Shown here: in pieces, positions 6,037-13,630 of the stretch | How positions within the stretch are numbered: the stretch's first letter is position 1 | How the letters are laid out: every line of letters starts with the position of its first letter | From: JANOBJ01 sp031411575 | GTDB taxonomy: Bacteria; Pseudomonadota; Gammaproteobacteria; Burkholderiales; Burkholderiaceae_C | Reading direction: 5' to 3' | DNA length: 14,321 bases | NCBI GenBank assembly: GCA_031411575.1 | Contig: JANOBJ010000255.1 | Location: 1-14,321 of the forward strand | Notes under the pieces: generated by a model | The model's database searches: none | What the model saw: only the letters and a program-made list of their open reading frames with translations | Told to the model about the DNA's origin: nothing | Made by a program: the position numbers and the translations under genes

Positions 6037-6892
6037 AGGTCACCATCTTCTGCAGCTGGGCAAAGGCCAGGTCGAGCAGCATGCCGACGATGCCGATCAC
6101 CAGGATCGCGAAGATCACGTTGGTCAGCGACAGGTTGTTCCACTCGTTCCACACGAAGTAGCCGATACCGGTGCCCCCCACCAACATCTCGGCCGCCACG
6201 ATCACCAGCCACGCGATGCCCATGCTGATGCGCATGCCGGTCAGGATGGTGGGTGCGGCCGCCGGCAAGATCACGCGGAAGGCCTTGCGCAGCGGCCGCA
6301 CTTCCAGCGTGCTGGCCACGTTGAGCCACTCGCGTTTGACCGCGGAGACACCGAACGCCGTGTTGATCAGCATCGGCCACACCGAGCAGATGAAGATCAC
6401 GAAGATGCCGCTGATCGACGAGTCCTTGATGGTGTAGAGCGCCAGCGGCATCCAGGCCAGCGGGCTGATGGGCTTGAGCACCTGGATGAACGGATCAAAC
6501 GCCTGGCGCAACAACGGGCTCATGCCGATCACAAAGCCCAGCGGGACGGCCACCAGGCAGGCCAGGCCAAAGCCCAGCGCCACCCGGCCGAGCGAATGGG
6601 CCAGCTGGATGGCGATGCCCTTGTCGTTGGGGCCGTTGTCGTAGAACGGGTTGGTCAGATGGCCCCATACCGTGGTGGCCATCTGGCTCAGGGTCGGGAA
6701 ACCTCCGGATTTGGCAGCCCCCGGGTCCTTGCCCATCATCCTGGCGTACTCCATCTGCTCGGCCGTCATGCCGGCCGACGAGCCGCCAATGCTGGGGCCC
6801 GTGGTGGCGGCAGCCCAGATGCCCAGCACCACCAGCAAGATCAGCAGCGACAGCAAGCCCGCCCGGAACTGGAGTGTTCGCAAAATCGGCAT
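6026..6892 (-). CDS. cynB: Cyanate/nitrate-type ABC transporter permease
   Basis: A 288-residue inner-membrane permease of the NrtB/CynB/SsuC type (BPD_transp_1 fold). Hydrophobic segments are seen near residues 12-30, 100-123, 146-156, 162-180, 222-238 and 258-276. The ATPase-contact (EAA-like) loop is around 188-228. A periplasmic insert, about 32-95, follows the first helix and is rich in Gly/Met; this is usual for the nitrate/cyanate branch. The ATG at 6892 lies one base after the stop of cynA (TGACATG), showing translational coupling, and the stop overlaps cynD. A longer upstream frame exists but overlaps cynA and has no permease features. Confidence 0.9.
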   Translation of the reverse strand: MPILRTLQFRAGLLSLLILLVVLGIWAAATTGPSIGGSSAGMTAEQMEYARMMGKDPGAAKSGGFPTLSQMATTVWGHLTNPFYDNGPNDKGIAIQLAHSLGRVALGFGLACLVAVPLGFVIGMSPLLRQAFDPFIQVLKPISPLAWMPLALYTIKDSSISGIFVIFICSVWPMLINTAFGVSAVKREWLNVASTLEVRPLRKAFRVILPAAAPTILTGMRISMGIAWLVIVAAEMLVGGTGIGYFVWNEWNNLSLTNVIFAILVIGIVGMLLDLAFAQLQKMVTYVE

Positions 6893-6893
6893 G

Positions 6894-8297
6894 TCATGCC
6901 GCCTTGCTGATGGAAAAACTCTTTGCGTACTCGGCGGCCTTGGCGGCGTCGAATTCCTTGCCCATGATCTTGAACTTGGGGTAGGCGCCATCCGGCAACT
7001 TCTGGCCCAGATCCTTCATGTGCTTCTTGGCGTCGGTGATCAGGAACACCTTTTCTGCGATCTGCTTGTAGTTGACATCGCCCTTGATGTAGCCCCAGCG
7101 CTGCATCTGCGTCAGCATCCACACCGCCATCGACTGCCAGGGCATCGGATCGAAGTCGGCACGATCAGGTACGTTCTTGACGTTGCCCAGGCCGTCGGCG
7201 AACTTGCCGGTCAGCACCTGGTTCAGCACCGCCTCGGGCTGATTCAGGTAGGCCTGCGGCGCGATCACCTTGGCGATGAGTTCGCGGTTCTTCGGGTCGC
7301 GCGCCATCGCGGCCGACGTGAGCACCGCCCGGTACAGCGCGGCAAACGTGTTCGGGTTCTTCTGGATGAACTCGGTGCTGGTGCCGAACGCGCAGCACGG
7401 GTGGCCGTTCCACAGGTCCTTGGTCAGGGCGTGGATGAAGCCGACTTCCTCGAACACGGCGCGCTGGTTGAATGGGTCCGGGCCCAGAAAGCCGTCGATG
7501 TTGCCCGCGCGCAGGTTGGCCACCATTTCAGCCGGAGGCACCACGCGCAGCTGCACGTCGGTGTCGGGATTCAGCCCCGCCTCGGCCAGGTAGTAGCGCA
7601 GCAGGAAGTTATGGATCGAGTATTCGAAAGGAATGGCGAACTTGAAGCCCTTCCAGTTCTTCGGGTCGCGGTTGTCCTTGTGTTTCAGGCTCAGAGTGAT
7701 GGCCTGGCCATTGATGTTCTGGATCGTAGCCACGTTCATCGGCGTGGCGTTGGAGCCCAGTCCCAGGCTGATAGCCAACGGCATGGGCGAGAGGAAATGC
7801 GTGGCGTCGTATTCCTTGTTGATCATCTTGTCGCGGATCAATGCCCAACCTGCGGTTTTGGTCACTTCGACATTCAGGCCCTGCTGTTTGTAGAACCCCA
7901 GCGGGTGCGCCATGATCAGGGGCGTGGCGCAGGTGATCGGAATGAAGCCGATCTTCAGGCTGGTCTTCTCCAGCGCTCCCTTGTCTTGAGCCATGGCCTG
8001 CATGGTGCCCACCGGTAACACGCTGGCGATGGCAGCCATCGCGGTGCCCTTGCCCACCGCGCGCAGGAATCGGCGACGCACGGCATCCTGCGGGAACAGC
8101 GCCTTGACCAGCGTCGCCTCGATGAACTCGTTGCTGTAGGCCTCGAACTCGCTGGTGAGGCTGCGGCGGCGCAATTCAACCGCGGCGGCATCGGCGGCCA
8201 CCTCGGCATGGTGGTCGGCTGCCGAATGGTCGCGGCCGCAAGTGCACTTGAGCATCAGGGGACGGTCGGCATCGTAGGGTGAGAAGAACTCGGACAT
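6894..8297 (-). CDS. cynA: Cyanate/nitrate-type ABC substrate-binding protein, Tat-exported
   Basis: A 467-residue NrtA/CynA/CmpA-family periplasmic binding protein. An unusual cytoplasmic N-terminal leader of about 73 residues precedes the twin-arginine signal RRRFLRAVG (74-82), followed by an Ala-rich hydrophobic stretch and a likely cleavage site near QAMA (100-103). The mature part begins LKIGFIPITCATPLIMAH, the usual NrtA-like opening, and runs through WNGHPCCAFG and the family C-terminus. The leader contains CTCGRDHSAADHH (18-30), a Cys/His cluster that could bind metal. ATG 8297 was chosen over an upstream ATG because AAGGTG lies six bases before it. Tat export implies folding before secretion. 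It is the first gene of the operon, behind a sigma-54-type promoter. Cyanate as ligand is inferred from cynS. Confidence 0.9.
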   Translation of the reverse strand: MSEFFSPYDADRPLMLKCTCGRDHSAADHHAEVAADAAAVELRRRSLTSEFEAYSNEFIEATLVKALFPQDAVRRRFLRAVGKGTAMAAIASVLPVGTMQAMAQDKGALEKTSLKIGFIPITCATPLIMAHPLGFYKQQGLNVEVTKTAGWALIRDKMINKEYDATHFLSPMPLAISLGLGSNATPMNVATIQNINGQAITLSLKHKDNRDPKNWKGFKFAIPFEYSIHNFLLRYYLAEAGLNPDTDVQLRVVPPAEMVANLRAGNIDGFLGPDPFNQRAVFEEVGFIHALTKDLWNGHPCCAFGTSTEFIQKNPNTFAALYRAVLTSAAMARDPKNRELIAKVIAPQAYLNQPEAVLNQVLTGKFADGLGNVKNVPDRADFDPMPWQSMAVWMLTQMQRWGYIKGDVNYKQIAEKVFLITDAKKHMKDLGQKLPDGAYPKFKIMGKEFDAAKAAEYAKSFSISKAA

Positions 8298-8331
8298 GGC
8301 GCACCTTGTTTCAAGAAAGATGGTCATGCCA

Positions 8332-8347
8332 TGCAAGGGTTGCGCCT
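8332..8347 (-). promoter_or_regulatory. Sigma-54 (-24/-12) promoter of the cyn operon
   Basis: Read on the - strand this is AGGCGC-AACCC-TTGCA, compared with the consensus TGGCAC-N5-TTGCA. The GG and GC doublets are exactly 10 bases apart, and the -12 block is perfect. The -24 block differs at two positions (first base and fifth base). The implied start at about 8321 gives a 24-base leader that contains the cynA ribosome site. Confidence 0.55.
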
Positions 8348-8378
8348 GATCCAGGCCTGCCCGCTAACGACCCTGCAA

Positions 8379-8395
8379 ATGGCGTGTTGCGCCAT
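8379..8395. promoter_or_regulatory. Perfect inverted repeat in the cyn upstream region
   Basis: ATGGCG (8379-8384), loop TGTTG, CGCCAT (8390-8395). It lies between the NtrC-like sites and the sigma-54 element. It could be a binding site for another regulator or a hairpin; nothing in the window says which. Confidence 0.35.
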
Positions 8396-8519
8396 GCCGT
8401 GCCTGGCGCCCAGCTCACCGCGCACAGCGCTCGCCTCGTGTTCGAGATCGCTCTGGGTACCGGTGTTTCCCGGAACGCGGGCTGTCGGCGCTCACGGAAG
8501 CGGCCGCAAGGCTCCGACG

Positions 8520-8536
8520 CGCACCAATTTTGCGCA
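8520..8536. promoter_or_regulatory. NtrC-like enhancer site, proximal
   Basis: CGCAC-CAATTTT-GCGCA fits the NtrC consensus TGCAC-N7-GTGCA at eight of ten arm positions, with the typical AT-rich core. Its centre is about 207 bases upstream of the inferred cynA start, within the range for enhancers of sigma-54 promoters. Confidence 0.45.
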
Positions 8537-8593
8537 TGGCCATGTCAGATGCCTTGAAGATCGGATGTCCGGTATCCGATTGGGCGCGTCGTC

Positions 8594-8610
8594 CGCACGA
8601 GAATGGTGCA
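8594..8610. promoter_or_regulatory. NtrC-like enhancer site, distal
   Basis: CGCAC-GAGAATG-GTGCA matches nine of ten arm positions of TGCAC-N7-GTGCA. Its centre is 74 bases (about seven helical turns) from the proximal site, so both would face the same side of the DNA. It is about 281 bases upstream of the inferred cynA start and about 110 bases before the kinase gene. Confidence 0.55.
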
Positions 8611-8713
8611 CGAATTCATCCATGAGACACCATCGTGGACGACCCCTGGCAGCTCTCTGCGGCTGGAGACCCCAATGGCGCACATGTAGGTTGTTTGCAA
8701 CGGTTGTGCCGAA

Positions 8714-10963
8714 TTGGTGCTGAATTGCCTGGGCGGCCAACCGGGCGATGCCAAGTTTGCGCCTGACGCTGCTAGCCTTGCATTGCCCGTGTTGGGCATC
8801 CCAGAAGCCTTGACGCAGCGCACCTCCTCCATCCGAACCCGGCTCGCCTTGCTGGTGCTGGCCAGCGTGCTGCCGGCTGCCGTCATGGTGTTCGCCCTGA
8901 TCAGCTACGACTACCAGCAGCAGCGGGCCCAACTGAAGGCCAACACCGTTGCCACCGCCCGCGCGATCGGTTTTCAGCTCGACTACCGGATTGCCGAAGT
9001 GCAGTCCGGGCTGACCGCGTTGGCGACCTCGCGCCTGTTGCGGCTCAGCGACCTGTCCTACTTCGACCAGCAAGCCCGGGAAGTGCGCGCCGCGCAGCCG
9101 ATTTCCAACATTGTCCTGGTCGGGCTGGATGGTCGCCAATTGGTGAACACTTTGCGGCCCTTTGGCTCGGAACTGCCCACCACATTCAGCTCCCCTCAGA
9201 TGCAGAAGTTGCTTCAGTCAGGGCAGTCTGGCGTGACTGACTTGTTTACGGGCCCGGTTGCCGGCAAGCAGGTGATCGCGGTGGGCGTGCCGGTTCGGCA
9301 GGATGGCCGGGTCGTCTACGGTCTGATTGCCATCATCGAGCCGGCGCAACTCCGCGATTTGCTGCTGCGCCAGAACATGGCGCCTGGATGGGTCGCCGCC
9401 ATTCTGGACCGCACAGGGACGGTGGTGGCGCGCACGCAGGACCAGGAACGTTTCATTGGCAAGAAAGCCACCGCCGACTTGCGGCAACGTTTACAGGATG
9501 TAGCCGAGGACGCGCTGGAGAATGGGGTGACGCTGGATGGAAGGCGGGTGGTCACCGCATTCAGTCGCGCGCCGCAAACCCAGTGGGCGGTCGCCATCGG
9601 CATCCCTCAGGACACGCTGACAGCCGGGTTGAACCGTTCATTGGGCTTGCTGCTGGCGGGCACATTGGGGCTGCTGGCCACCAGCCTCGGGCTGGCCTGG
9701 TATTTCGGCAGCGGGATCACGCATGCGATCAGGCGCTTGACAGACGCCGCCCGACAACTCGCCCAAGAAGAGCCCGTAGCGGTTCCCCGACTGGCTTTTC
9801 GGGAGGCGGATGAGCTCGGGCGGGCCTTCGAACAGACTTCAGTGGCGCTTGGCCAAGCCCATGAGGCGCTGCTGCACAGTGAGGCACGGCTGAGAGGCAT
9901 TCTGGAATCGGCCATGGATTCGATCATCACGATTGATGAAGACCAACGGGTTGTGCTGTTCAACAGCGCCGCCATCACCATGTTTGGATGGACTGCCGCC
10001 GAGGCGATGGGTGCGCCGATTGCCAACTTCTTGCCGGAGCGGTTTCGCACTGGCCACGCCGACCATATCCGGCAGTTTGGTGAGCAACTCCATGGCGCGC
10101 GGATGATGAGTCGGGAACGGGTCGTTCATGGCTTGCGCCGCAATGGCGAGGAATTTCCGCTGGAAGCGTCGATATCGATGGTGCGGGAAGACGGCCGGCG
10201 CCTGTTCACGGTTATCTTGCGCGACATCACCGAGCGCGAGCGGAACCGCGAGGAACTGGTTCGAAGCAACCTTGAACTGCAACAGTTTGCCTTTGTCGCC
10301 TCGCACGATCTCCGGTCGCCATTGCGCTCCATCAACGGCTATATCCGGCTGCTCGAAAAAAAGCACGGCGCCGCGCTCCCGCCGGATGCGATCGAACTGG
10401 TGCAAAGAACCTCTGCGGCAGTCATGCAACTCGACCGGCTGACGGACGACCTGCTCTCCTACGCGCGCATTGATTCTCAAACCAAGCCATTCGAAGATGT
10501 GGACACCAACGCGGCGCTTGCAAGCGCCATGCTATTGCTGGACGCCGCCATCGCAGAGTCGGGCGCTGTCATCGAGGCCGACCATTTGCCGCACGTGTTC
10601 GGGGACCGCACGCTACTGATCCAGTTGTTCCAGAACCTGCTGGCGAACGCCATCAAGTACTGTGACAATGGCGCGCCCCGCACCCGCGTGGCAGCTGCAG
10701 CTTCAGGCGATCAATGGGAATTTTCGGTGACAGACAACGGTATTGGCATTGAACCGCAGCACCATCAGAAGATATTCCAGATCTTCAAGCGCCTGCACTC
10801 AGGGCGGGAGTATCCCGGAAACGGGATTGGCTTGTCGATCTGCCAGCGGATCGTGCAGCGCCATGGCGGCCGGATCTGGGTTGAATCGGAAGCTGGTCAA
10901 GGCAGCGTCTTTTTGTTTACCATTCCGAGAACAACAGCCAGCACGAAGGAGGTAACGACATGA
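8714..10963 (+). CDS. Membrane-bound PAS sensor histidine kinase
   Basis: Up to 749 residues. From the longest start: membrane helix about 43-65; periplasmic Cache-like sensor about 66-305; second helix about 309-332; HAMP about 333-385; PAS about 390-510 (SIITIDEDQRVVLFNSAA); then the kinase core. The H-box is FVASHDLRSPL with phospho-acceptor H531; N-box QNLLANAIKYCDN (640-652); G1 DNGIGI (674-679); F-box IFQIFKRLH; G2 GNGIGLSI (702-709). The kinase part is of the phytochrome-like class whose partners are Rcp1-type regulators, and one follows directly. The start is uncertain: TTG 8714 is the longest option, with GTG 8789 and TTG 8810 nearer to the first helix, and none has a clear ribosome site. 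The signal is unknown. The stop overlaps the regulator gene (ATGA). Confidence 0.9.
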   Translation: MVLNCLGGQPGDAKFAPDAASLALPVLGIPEALTQRTSSIRTRLALLVLASVLPAAVMVFALISYDYQQQRAQLKANTVATARAIGFQLDYRIAEVQSGLTALATSRLLRLSDLSYFDQQAREVRAAQPISNIVLVGLDGRQLVNTLRPFGSELPTTFSSPQMQKLLQSGQSGVTDLFTGPVAGKQVIAVGVPVRQDGRVVYGLIAIIEPAQLRDLLLRQNMAPGWVAAILDRTGTVVARTQDQERFIGKKATADLRQRLQDVAEDALENGVTLDGRRVVTAFSRAPQTQWAVAIGIPQDTLTAGLNRSLGLLLAGTLGLLATSLGLAWYFGSGITHAIRRLTDAARQLAQEEPVAVPRLAFREADELGRAFEQTSVALGQAHEALLHSEARLRGILESAMDSIITIDEDQRVVLFNSAAITMFGWTAAEAMGAPIANFLPERFRTGHADHIRQFGEQLHGARMMSRERVVHGLRRNGEEFPLEASISMVREDGRRLFTVILRDITERERNREELVRSNLELQQFAFVASHDLRSPLRSINGYIRLLEKKHGAALPPDAIELVQRTSAAVMQLDRLTDDLLSYARIDSQTKPFEDVDTNAALASAMLLLDAAIAESGAVIEADHLPHVFGDRTLLIQLFQNLLANAIKYCDNGAPRTRVAAAASGDQWEFSVTDNGIGIEPQHHQKIFQIFKRLHSGREYPGNGIGLSICQRIVQRHGGRIWVESEAGQGSVFLFTIPRTTASTKEVTT
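10946..10953 (+). promoter_or_regulatory. Strong ribosome binding site inside the kinase gene
   Basis: AAGGAGGT is a perfect anti-16S match six bases before the regulator ATG at 10960. It lies in the last codons of the kinase gene and supports independent high-level translation of the regulator. Confidence 0.8.
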
Positions 10964-11421
10964 CTGAATCAATCGCAGCCGAGGGACGCGAAGCCATCGT
11001 GCTGCTGGTGGAAGACAACGAAGACCACGCTTTTTTGACACGCGAATCGTTCAACGAAGCGAAGCTGAAGGTTGACCTTCACCACGTGGACAACGGCGAA
11101 AAGTGCATGGCGTTCCTGCGGCGGCTGCCGCCCTACGAAAATGCCCCCCGCCCCGACCTCCTGCTGCTGGACATCCACATGCCGCGCATGGACGGTTACG
11201 AAGTGATGGAGGCGATCACCAAGGACGAGTCGCTGAAGAGGATACCGGTGATCGTGCTGACCACGTCGGCCGACATCATCGACGTTGACCGCATGTACGG
11301 TCTGCGCTGCAGTTCATTCATCAAAAAGCCGGTTGACTTTGATGGCTTTACCAAGGCTATGCGCGAGATCGCCGGCTACTGGTTCAGCCTGGTGGTGCTG
11401 CCCGAGCCGCCCAACCGCTAG
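10960..11421 (+). CDS. Rcp1-like single-domain response regulator
   Basis: A 153-residue receiver domain with no output domain. Acidic pocket E18/D19 (LLVEDNEDHA), phospho-acceptor D71 (LLLLDIHMPRMDGYE), T101/T102 (VIVLTTSAD) and K123 in IKKPVDF are all in place. The pattern LVEDNEDHAFL, the acidic loop after beta-strand 3 and the C-terminal KPVDFDGF are typical of Rcp1-type partners of phytochrome-like kinases. Such regulators pass the phosphate on or act by protein contact, so the final target is elsewhere. ATG 10960 overlaps the kinase stop by four bases and has a perfect ribosome site. It converges with the RidA-family gene, 38 bases apart, with no clear terminator between. Confidence 0.93.
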   Translation: MTESIAAEGREAIVLLVEDNEDHAFLTRESFNEAKLKVDLHHVDNGEKCMAFLRRLPPYENAPRPDLLLLDIHMPRMDGYEVMEAITKDESLKRIPVIVLTTSADIIDVDRMYGLRCSSFIKKPVDFDGFTKAMREIAGYWFSLVVLPEPPNR

Positions 11422-11459
11422 CCAAGCCGCCGGCACCTCCCCCGCCCCGCGGCCGTGCG

Positions 11460-11915
11460 TCAACGCGCGGGCAGGTACAGCGTGGCCTCGACTTCCACCA
11501 GCACTTCGTCAGACGGCAGCATGCGGCTGACCTCCACCACGGTGCTGACCACCGGGTCGGCAAAGAACAGCCCACGCACCCGGTTGTAGGTAGGGTAGTG
11601 CCGCAGGTCACGGAAGTACTGGACCAGCCGAGCAACATCTTTCAGATCGCCCCCGCACTCCTGCGCCATTTCGCGGATGCGGTTGAGCACGAACCAGCTT
11701 TGCGCGGCGATCGGCGCCTCATACACATCCACTGACATCTGCCCCGTCACCAAGCCGAGGGTGGCCAGCTCGGCGCGCGCCGGCTCCGGGATCTGTTCGT
11801 AGCGACTGACGACGCTGCGGGCCGCCGGGTCCACGGCAATCACCCCGCTCATGAAGACGTAGTCGCCCGCACGGCGCCACGCGGCATAGTTGGCCAAGGG
11901 TTTTCCGACGGTCAT
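11460..11915 (-). CDS. RidA-family protein, non-classical
   Basis: A 151-residue YjgF/YER057c/UK114-fold protein. Classical RidA hydrolyses reactive enamine/imine intermediates of PLP or flavin enzymes. Here the fold is visible (YVFMSGVIAVDP, 19-30; VVEVSRML, 126-133; VLVEVEATLYLP, 138-149), but the position of the catalytic arginine (R105 in enteric RidA, within RSCVEV) aligns to S124 (STVVEV). There is also a longer middle segment (about 31-56) than in the 128-residue classical form. It therefore belongs to one of the Rid2-7-like groups, whose activity is less well known. The ATG at 11915 overlaps the stop of the upstream oxidoreductase (ATGA). It is the last gene of its operon. Confidence 0.85.
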   Translation of the reverse strand: MTVGKPLANYAAWRRAGDYVFMSGVIAVDPAARSVVSRYEQIPEPARAELATLGLVTGQMSVDVYEAPIAAQSWFVLNRIREMAQECGGDLKDVARLVQYFRDLRHYPTYNRVRGLFFADPVVSTVVEVSRMLPSDEVLVEVEATLYLPAR

Positions 11916-12505
11916 GCCACCCCCAGCGTTCGGGACACCTTGTCCATGAATGCGGTGCATTCATCGCGCGTCACATTGTTCATGTTGTGCAGCTGCAGCC
12001 AGGTGGTCTTGCAACCCCGGCCAAACAGCGCGCGCAAGCCCCGGGTGAACAGGCGCTTGCCGGGGTCGCCCATGACCTTGAGCCACCACCATGGCGCGCC
12101 ACCGTGGGTGACCACCGTCATGCGCTGGATATGCTGCAAGCCAGCCACCGCCATCTTGCCTTTGCGCGGGGGCGGCAAAAAGGCCACGCCCGGCAGCCAT
12201 ACGCGCTCCAGCCAGCCCTTGAGCATGGCCGGCGGCCCGTAAAACCAGGTCGGGTAGACAAACACCAGGTGTTCGGCCCAGCGCAGCGCGTCCACATGCG
12301 GCTGCACGCGCGCCTCGATCAGGCCGGGGTTGGGCAAGTAGGCCTCGCGCTCTTCGCGCGTGAGCACGGGGTCAAAGCCTTCGGCATACAAATCGAGTGT
12401 CCTGAGCTCATGGCCAGCACCCCGCAGCGCAGCGCAGGCCGCCCGGTAGAGCGCCGCGTTGAAGCTCTCGGGATTGGGGTGGCAATGGACGATGAGGGTT
12501 CTCAA
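11912..12505 (-). CDS. NAD(P)H-dependent oxidoreductase, flavodoxin-like fold
   Basis: A 197-residue Flavodoxin_2-type protein of the NAD(P)H:quinone oxidoreductase group (MdaB/KefF/YwrO-like), which would carry FMN or FAD and reduce quinones or related compounds in the cytoplasm. The flavin phosphate loop is in LIVHCHPNPESFNAAL (4-19), and the family signature VYPTWFYGPPAMLKGWLERV (83-102) is complete. The first in-frame ATG would delete the flavin loop, so the start is TTG at 12505, one base after the stop of the upstream binding-protein gene; translation is likely coupled. The substrate is unknown; the neighbours suggest a role in the same catabolic pathway. Confidence 0.88.
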   Translation of the reverse strand: MRTLIVHCHPNPESFNAALYRAACAALRGAGHELRTLDLYAEGFDPVLTREEREAYLPNPGLIEARVQPHVDALRWAEHLVFVYPTWFYGPPAMLKGWLERVWLPGVAFLPPPRKGKMAVAGLQHIQRMTVVTHGGAPWWWLKVMGDPGKRLFTRGLRALFGRGCKTTWLQLHNMNNVTRDECTAFMDKVSRTLGVA

Positions 12506-12506
12506 C

Positions 12507-13526
12507 TCACTTGCCGCCCAGTTTCTTCTTCACGTCCAGGCCAACACCCTTGTTAACAAACTGCGTGGTGGCCACCTTGGACAGGTCCACATCGCCCGGC
12601 TTATACAGGCCGGCCTTGACCATCTTGTCGTAAAAATCCTTGATGCGGGCCTCGCTCATGGCGCCGATGCCTTTGGTGGCGGCGTCGCCGCTGTCCACGA
12701 TGCCGAGCTTTTTCATCAGGTCGATCGAGCCCTGGATGCCCGCGTCGGTGGCTTCGGGGTTGGCCTTCTTGATCAGCTCGTTGGCGGCCTTGCTGTCGCC
12801 ATACAGGTAGTTGTACCAGCCGATGATCGAGGCGTCGACAAACTTCTGCACCATTTGCGGCTTGGTTTTCACCAGATCGGCGCGCGTTTCGATGGTGGTG
12901 CTGTAAGTCGAAAAGCCATTGTCGGCCAGCAGGTGCACCACCGGGTCAAACCCGGCTTGCGCCTTGATCGAAATCGGCTCGGAGATGGAATAGCCTTGTT
13001 GCACGGATTTCTTGTCAGCAAGGAACGGGCCTACGTTGAACACATAGGGCTTGAGCTGCTCGTCCTTGAAGCCGTGCTCGGCCTTCATCCATTGCCAGAA
13101 ACTGAACTGCCCGTCCTTGCTGATAAAGGCGGTGGGGGCCTTGGTCAGGTCGCCAAACTTCTCGTAGCCCTGGCCGGGGTGCGCAAAGATCGCCTGCGGG
13201 TCTTTCTGGAAAATCGACGCGACCACCGTGGTCGGCACGCCGTTCTTGATGTTGTCAAACGTCAGCAGCAGGTTGCCGGTCATCAGGAAATCAATCTTGC
13301 CCACCGGCAGCAGCGGCCGGTTGTTGACCTGCGGCCCGCCCTGCTGGATATCCACATCCAGCCCGAACTTCTTGTACGTGCCGTCGGCCAGCGCCTGGTA
13401 AAAACCGCCGTGCCCCGCCTGCGCCTTCCAGTTGGTGGCAAAAACCACTTTTTCTTGAGCAAATACGGCTGTTGTGCCCGTCAGTAGGGCAAGCAATGCT
13501 ACATATTTAATAGCAAATGAAGTCAT
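12507..13526 (-). CDS. NMT1/THI5-like ABC substrate-binding protein
   Basis: A 339-residue periplasmic protein of the SsuA/ThiY/TauA class. A Sec signal peptide (about residues 1-23, cleavage after VFA) precedes EKVVFATNWKAQAGHGGFYQ, the usual opening of this class, followed by GLDVDIQQGGPQVN and later ligand-domain blocks. The ligand cannot be named; related proteins bind sulfonates, pyrimidine precursors, nitrate-like anions and aromatic acids. ATG 13526 has AAGGAG seven bases upstream. Residues 5-10 (AIKYVA), in the start of the signal peptide, are encoded by a palindromic repeat. No permease or ATPase gene lies between it and the downstream genes, so its transporter partners are outside the window or missing. 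It follows the FAD oxidase gene by 93 bases. Confidence 0.88.
   Translation of the reverse strand: MTSFAIKYVALLALLTGTTAVFAQEKVVFATNWKAQAGHGGFYQALADGTYKKFGLDVDIQQGGPQVNNRPLLPVGKIDFLMTGNLLLTFDNIKNGVPTTVVASIFQKDPQAIFAHPGQGYEKFGDLTKAPTAFISKDGQFSFWQWMKAEHGFKDEQLKPYVFNVGPFLADKKSVQQGYSISEPISIKAQAGFDPVVHLLADNGFSTYSTTIETRADLVKTKPQMVQKFVDASIIGWYNYLYGDSKAANELIKKANPEATDAGIQGSIDLMKKLGIVDSGDAATKGIGAMSEARIKDFYDKMVKAGLYKPGDVDLSKVATTQFVNKGVGLDVKKKLGGK
13498..13514 (-). repeat. Palindromic mini-repeat, copy 3, in a signal-peptide region
   Basis: On the - strand GCTATTAAATATGTAGC: arms GCTAT and GTAGC (one mismatch to perfect symmetry) around a 7-base loop, the same 17-base layout as copies 1 and 2. It encodes A-I-K-Y-V-A, residues 5-10 of the binding-protein precursor. 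Confidence 0.55.
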
Positions 13527-13612
13527 GAAAAGTCTCCTTGGCGGGTTCGTTGTAAAGGCCCGATGCTTGCACAAATCGGTCTTGGGCGGCGCTAGGGTTT
13601 CTCCGTTGGCAA

Positions 13613-13630
13613 CGCGCCCTCAGGGGCGCG
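13613..13630 (-). terminator. GC hairpin with a stop codon in its loop
   Basis: CGCGCCC (13613-13619) and GGGCGCG (13624-13630) form a perfect 7-bp GC-only stem around a four-base loop. The TGA stop of the FAD oxidase gene (13620-13622) lies in that loop. No T-run follows on the - strand, so full termination is doubtful; partial termination or transcript-end protection between the oxidase and binding-protein genes is possible. Confidence 0.35.

Larger units (their letters stand above)
8298..8713. other. Divergent regulatory region between cynA and the kinase gene
   Basis: No gene is supported here on either strand. The region carries a sigma-54-type promoter for cynA (8332-8347), a perfect inverted repeat ATGGCG-TGTTG-CGCCAT at 8379-8395 of unknown role, and two NtrC-like palindromes at 8520-8536 and 8594-8610. 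No convincing sigma-70 promoter was found for the kinase gene on the + strand. Confidence 0.6.

Noticed and set aside
5792..6910. Open frame of 372 codons on the + strand
   Set aside because: Antisense to cynD and cynB, with His/Asp/Gln-rich composition and no family resemblance; a shadow of the coding strand.
6651..8018. Open frame of 455 codons on the + strand across cynB/cynA
   Set aside because: It is opposite two well-recognised genes, is rich in His/Arg/Val as expected for an antisense frame of GC-rich coding DNA, and shows no domain.
8646..8662. Possible + strand sigma-54 promoter (TGGCAG, then TGCGG)
   Set aside because: The spacing between the GG and GC doublets is one base short, and the -12 block does not match TTGCA.
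11422..11459. Bidirectional terminator between the convergent regulator and RidA genes
   Set aside because: The 38-base gap is GC-rich but has no stem longer than a few pairs and no T-run on either strand.
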